DNA of 41,589 nt from NCBI GenBank assembly GCA_034439955.1, contig JAWXBJ010000195.1, positions 1-41,589 on the forward strand. Direction: 5' to 3'. The notes under the pieces were generated by a model, which saw only the letters and a program-made list of their open reading frames with translations, made no database searches and was not told the origin of the DNA. Below are positions 41,426 through 41,589 of this stretch, piece by piece. The position numbers and the translations under genes were made by a program. This stretch comes from UBA7672 sp034439955. Its GTDB lineage: Bacteria; Pseudomonadota; Alphaproteobacteria; Caulobacterales; Hyphomonadaceae. The stretch's first letter is position 1. Each line of letters starts with the position of its first letter.

Positions 41426-41501
41426 ATTGACGGAATTGGGCGCGAGGCCGATATTGCCGGAAACAAGACAAGACCAAAGACGCTCTGGGAGGAGACACTT
41501 A

Positions 41502-41589
41502 ATGAGACATGGCGCGAGACATCGTCTGCTGGCTTCCGGCGCGGTTTTTGGGGTTGCCGCCGCGTTCGCGGGCGTTGCCGGTCTCGCGC
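41502..41589 (+). CDS. N-terminus of an exported protein, cut by window end
   Basis: ATG 41502 has AGGAG (41490-41494) 7 bases upstream. The 29 codons in the window encode a basic start (MRHGARHRLL) and a hydrophobic core (AVFGVAAAFAGVAGLA), a Sec signal peptide. The mature protein lies outside the window, so the family cannot be named. Confidence 0.7.
   Translation, partial: MRHGARHRLLASGAVFGVAAAFAGVAGLA

Noticed and set aside
1..41589. tRNA, rRNA, CRISPR array, insertion sequence or prophage
   Set aside because: None of their hallmarks were seen: no cloverleaf arms with CCA-side stems, no regular spacer-repeat array, no transposase, integrase or phage structural ORFs.

Overview
The window is high-GC, densely packed chromosomal DNA from an alphaproteobacterium. 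The best guess is Caulobacterales/Hyphomonadales-like, based on remembered gene order and families; no 16S or other marker is present to confirm it. No rRNA, tRNA, CRISPR array, transposase, integrase or phage structural gene was seen.

Layout. (1) 1-3209: the 3' part of an Ig-domain lipoprotein gene, a small exported Ser/Arg-rich repeat protein, a site where an EF-hand protein and an opposed lipoprotein-like ORF overlap head-on and both look truncated, and about 500 bases without a convincing gene. (2) 3210-6795: a housekeeping run, rsfS-rlmH-envC-like-ctpA (ribosome silencing, 23S rRNA methylation, cell-wall hydrolase control, periplasmic processing protease). (3) 6898-8619: a lone GT-C type membrane glycosyltransferase-like gene. 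(4) 8782-17405: a compact type IV secretion operon, virB1-B2-B3-B4-B6-B8-B9-B10-B11, with no virB5, virB7, virD4 or relaxase. (5) 17490-20935 (minus strand): a DUF1800 lipoprotein followed by a Tat-type DUF1501 protein, convergent with virB11. (6) 20936-21526: a divergent control region with a Pho-box-like direct repeat and a perfect inverted repeat. (7) 21527-25951: a beta-helix lipoprotein and a TonB-dependent receptor. (8) 26042-36664: a complete-looking type II secretion operon, gspC to gspN, mostly joined by ATGA stop/start overlaps. (9) 36877-38975: a divergent polysaccharide deacetylase, rppH, and atpC on the opposite strand. (10) 39223-41364: a large-subunit catalase (katE), then the first 29 codons of an exported protein.

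How it fits together. From memory, many alphaproteobacteria carry rsfS-rlmH-envC-ctpA-deacetylase-rppH as one contiguous run. Here about 30 kb holding both secretion systems lies between ctpA and the deacetylase gene. A related sequence of roughly 40 bases follows the TAG stop codon of both ctpA and gspN, so it marks both edges of the extra block. This suggests the block was inserted, or the run was split, at the ctpA 3' end. Within the block, the Pho-box-like repeat, the surface lipoprotein, the TonB receptor, the alkaline-phosphatase-clan DUF1501 protein, its DUF1800 partner and the type II secretion genes look like one phosphate-responsive secretion and uptake module. It recalls the phosphate-starvation lipoprotein/type II secretion system of Caulobacter. 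That functional reading is inference.
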